Shown here in pieces: positions 61,201-64,000 of a stretch of DNA of 64,000 nt. The stretch is from positions 36,475,016 through 36,539,015 of the forward strand of contig CM031610.1 in the NCBI GenBank assembly GCA_018398815.1, written 5' to 3'. The DNA comes from Conus ventricosus (lineage: Eukaryota > Mollusca > Gastropoda > Neogastropoda > Conidae). Below the pieces are notes generated by a model. That model searched no databases and was not told where the DNA came from. It was given only the letters and a program-made list of their open reading frames with translations. Made by a program: the position numbers and the translations under genes. Numbering within the stretch: position 1 is the first letter of the stretch; each line of letters begins with the position of its first letter.

Positions 61201-64000
61201 CCATACAGACGGACATGTATAGACAAACTCACGTGAAACATTTACGGCCTTATGAAATTAACGTAAGTCCGTACTTGTACCGCCCATCACAAGAGATACC
61301 CGTCACCTGACCTTTCGCACGCATTAGACAAAAATACCTCCGTGCTTTAAACCCGCAACTGCGCGTCCAGTCTAATCATTGAGAGGGTGAAGAATCCTTA
61401 GGATAGAACGCGACGGACAGACCAGACTTAGTTTCTACTAATCCGTTTCACCATATAACATTAACCCATGTGGTTATTCTCCTTAAATTGTTAACCCATG
61501 TTACTTTCCTTAACATTTTAACCCATATCTTAACCCACTTGGCTACTCTCCTTACAATCTGTACAGATGGAGCTAAAGGGTTAAACTAGGCATGTGTACT
61601 CTCCCCTGCTCAAATATAAAAATATCTTCCCCAACGTTTCCAAGCAATCCTCCACCTCCTCTCTCCCCCGCACGAAACCTTCTGGAAGCGTGGCCATGCC
61701 ATCGGGTGTCGACCTGTGCAAATCAATCGGAGAGCAAACCCATGCAGGACCCGATGCGTTCCTATCAATCTGATCCAGCTACAAGCAAACGCTACCGAAA
61801 AAAAAATATGGGAAGGTAGCAGCAGATGGGGGGGGGGGGGATAGAAAGTTGAGGGGGGGGGGGGGGGGGGGGGGTGGTTCAGATTGGGAGGAGAGAGGCA
61901 GGTAGAAAGGATGGAGCACAGAAGACGTGGGAATGGAGACGGGGGTGAAAGGGAAGAGGTGATTCAAAGAGCGAGGGGAGGAGGGGGATGTAATGAGGCG
62001 ATTCATCCTTTATGCCAGACCTAGAGACGGTCTCCAATACTTGCAGCCCCCCGAGCCGTGCACATTTTCAGCGGTAGATTTCCAAGCACACGGGGCAAGA
62101 TGGACAATGGTACAAGAAATTGTGTATGGGTCCATTTGACATTTTCCATTCATAAACATGGACATTCGGTTAGTTCAGACAACTGAGGAGGAAAAGAAGC
62201 GAGTGTTGATTATTGTCAACTGGTGTGCAAAAAAAGAAAAAAAATGGATACGTTTACAAGTCACTTCTACTATATAAGTGGGAAAAAAGTGATTAAGATG
62301 GCTCGAGCAAGCTTCCATTGGCTGCACGTGCAAAATGTTTAGGCATGTCGGAGATACTTTCCGGAAAGCGGAAAGCGAGGCGAAAATGGCACAAAATGCA
62401 CACCTAAACATCAACGTGCATACGCCACATTGAAATGACAAGTCACCATAGCCCACCAAAACAAAAACGGGATCAAAACTGAAACAAAAAAAGGGAAACC
62501 AGGGGTGGCAATATCCTCCCGCATTCCACGATCAGAGCAGCCCACAGAAGCCAAGAAAGGATCGGGGAGTAACTAGCTCACCGTCTGACCGACGTCGGAT
62601 GAAAAGCTTAACATGGCGGCAACCAACGCCCGTCAGCGAGACGTTGGCTCAGATCGTGAATGTTAAAGTGCCTGGAAACATTAAACACAGCATGGAATGA
62701 ATACCTCCTCCCTGTCAGCCTTTTTCTCCAAGGTCAATCGCTTTAACCTGTCTGCCGTTTAAAAGCACAGAACTGAGGTTGAGGTGTAATAGCTTTTTGG
62801 TCTTTGCTGAACCTTCGCTGCATGTGATTATCGACAAAATAGCATTCAACACTAAGCGAGGCATCTCTCGCACACCTGAGTTTTATCATTCTAGGTGAAA
62901 AAACAAACTGCATTAACCTAACAGAAATCGATCCGATATATACCTGGAATATCATTCAGTGCTAATTCAGTACCTATTTCTACCGCATTTTTGTTTGAAC
63001 ATGATTGTAATCTTGTACAGAACATAACAGAAACTCAATGAATGCAGTGATTACATAAACCATGGCAGAATCATACCGATTCACTTCTCGTTACAGCCGG
63101 TCATTTAAATGCAATTCAGTACAAACCAGCACGTTGACATACCATAAAATGAACGGTTACACACAACTGCACATATCCAACGTGAAGTGGTCCTAAGAGG
63201 GGGTTGGAAGGAGGCGGAGAGCGGGAAAAGGGCGGTAACAGCAGCATGCAACATCAACGTAAAACTCATTGTGTGAAGAATATGTACAATTTCATCGATT
63301 TCCGTGACTAGACGCCACAAGCGTGAGATCAAGACAGGTGTCCATGTCCACTGTATTAGTTGTCCTTGGCAACGCAAAACATGTCACGACAAAGTGCCTT
63401 ATCACATCACCTGCGATTAAGTTCATATTTTGATCCATTCGGCGAGCGACCATTGTTCCAAAATAAGACATTTTCATCTCGCCCTGTGCACACAATTCAA
63501 GACGCCAACAACGCACTTGCAACATCGGAGTCCATTGGGACGTTTTACTTTCAGATCCCTTTGGACTGGTCATGAACATGCTATAGAGTCCAACTCCTGA
63601 ACCGAGTTCTTGCTCTCAACTGCGGAAGGGTACTCTCGACCAAAGACGAGTGGAAAGAGGTAGGCACAAACGAGAGCCCGTCTTGCTGCTCCACGAAGTC
63701 TGGGATGTTTGGCTGTTCCTTGGCGACACGTGTACAGAACCGACAGGAAGAATGCTGCTGTAACGGTCCAGCGTTATTTCACTGTATGCTACTTTCACAC
63801 AGCTCCGTTGCTGAAGAACCCGGCCAGGTCAACTGTGGTTGAAGCAACCGTTTTTTTTTTTTTTCCGTCTGCGTTTTTAAGTAGCTTCAGAAGATCAGCA
63901 ATATACTGGAAGCAGAATTCCAAGTGAACTCAGGCGGATAGTCCAAACAAGTGCATACAAGAAACTTATCACAGGATATCTAGTTTTTAAGCATTTCTCT
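58241..64000. other. about 5.8 kb without recognised genes; possibly 3' UTR of a minus-strand gene
   Basis: The sequence is less repeat-rich than the rest of the window. A minus-strand AATAAA lies at 59227-59232. A 32-bp direct duplication (ATCTGACGTTTCAAAGGAAG) occurs at 59577 and 59611; poly-C at 59066-59084 and poly-G at 61828-61874. Short frames at 59765-60025, 60013-60477 and 63105-63579 show no family motif. A long UTR reading leftward from a gene beyond the window is possible but unproven. Confidence 0.4.
60627..60804. repeat. about 60-70 bp imperfect repeat, 3 copies
   Basis: CATTCTAAAATATTCAACA, then AATGCTATCTTAATTGACA and CACACGCATAACTCCATT blocks recur with small indels. Confidence 0.7.

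Overview
The window is animal nuclear DNA, most likely from a mollusc and perhaps a caenogastropod snail (inference). The evidence is intron-containing genes, very dense CA/GA microsatellites, many long poly-G/poly-C tracts, a tRNA-derived SINE, non-LTR retrotransposon debris and multi-copy gene families typical of lophotrochozoans. No prokaryotic operons, rRNA genes or CRISPR arrays are present.

Layout. At 2.6-22.8 kb, one plus-strand class A G-protein-coupled receptor gene is split: exon A (TM1-2) lies at 2656-3296, and two 3' exons (TM5, then TM6-7) lie at 21092-21247 and 22304-22667. The exons for TM3-4 are not visible. Between the parts lie a 1000-N scaffold gap (4351-5350), about 6.3 kb of AT-rich, homopolymer-rich sequence that looks like poor consensus (5351-11700), and a Polinton/Maverick- or adintovirus-like element (11.7-18.0 kb). 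That element carries a protein-primed family B DNA polymerase, a retroviral-type integrase and five small conserved genes. From 22.8 to 33.9 kb there is intergenic DNA full of satellites (21, 44 and 89 bp units), CA/GA tracts and one SINE.

From 33.9 to 50.9 kb runs a degenerate tandem array of a 1.2-2.3 kb unit. It is interrupted by a 10.3 kb element (36493-46835) with terminal inverted repeats of about 140 bp. A paralogous empty site at 49099 defines this insertion to within a base or two. The element carries a broken gene for a large uncharacterised metazoan protein with paired zinc-knuckle-like motifs at the N-terminus and an apparent FEN/XPG-like nuclease region at the C-terminus. Two later events broke the gene further: a 56-bp piece of its own coding sequence expanded to about 37 tandem copies (38121-40183), and a 3.07 kb Ginger-like cut-and-paste transposon (40806-43879) with a KRBA2/SCAND3-like integrase inserted. 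The order of events (array, then 10.3 kb element, then Ginger-like element) can be read from the nesting.

From 50.9 to 64 kb there is mostly unannotatable DNA with two dead LINE fragments (54.1-57.7 kb), degenerate satellites and no recognisable gene. Many reading frames across the window, including a host receptor exon, are broken by 1-2 base indels often at homopolymers or short runs, so sequencing or assembly error must be separated from true decay.
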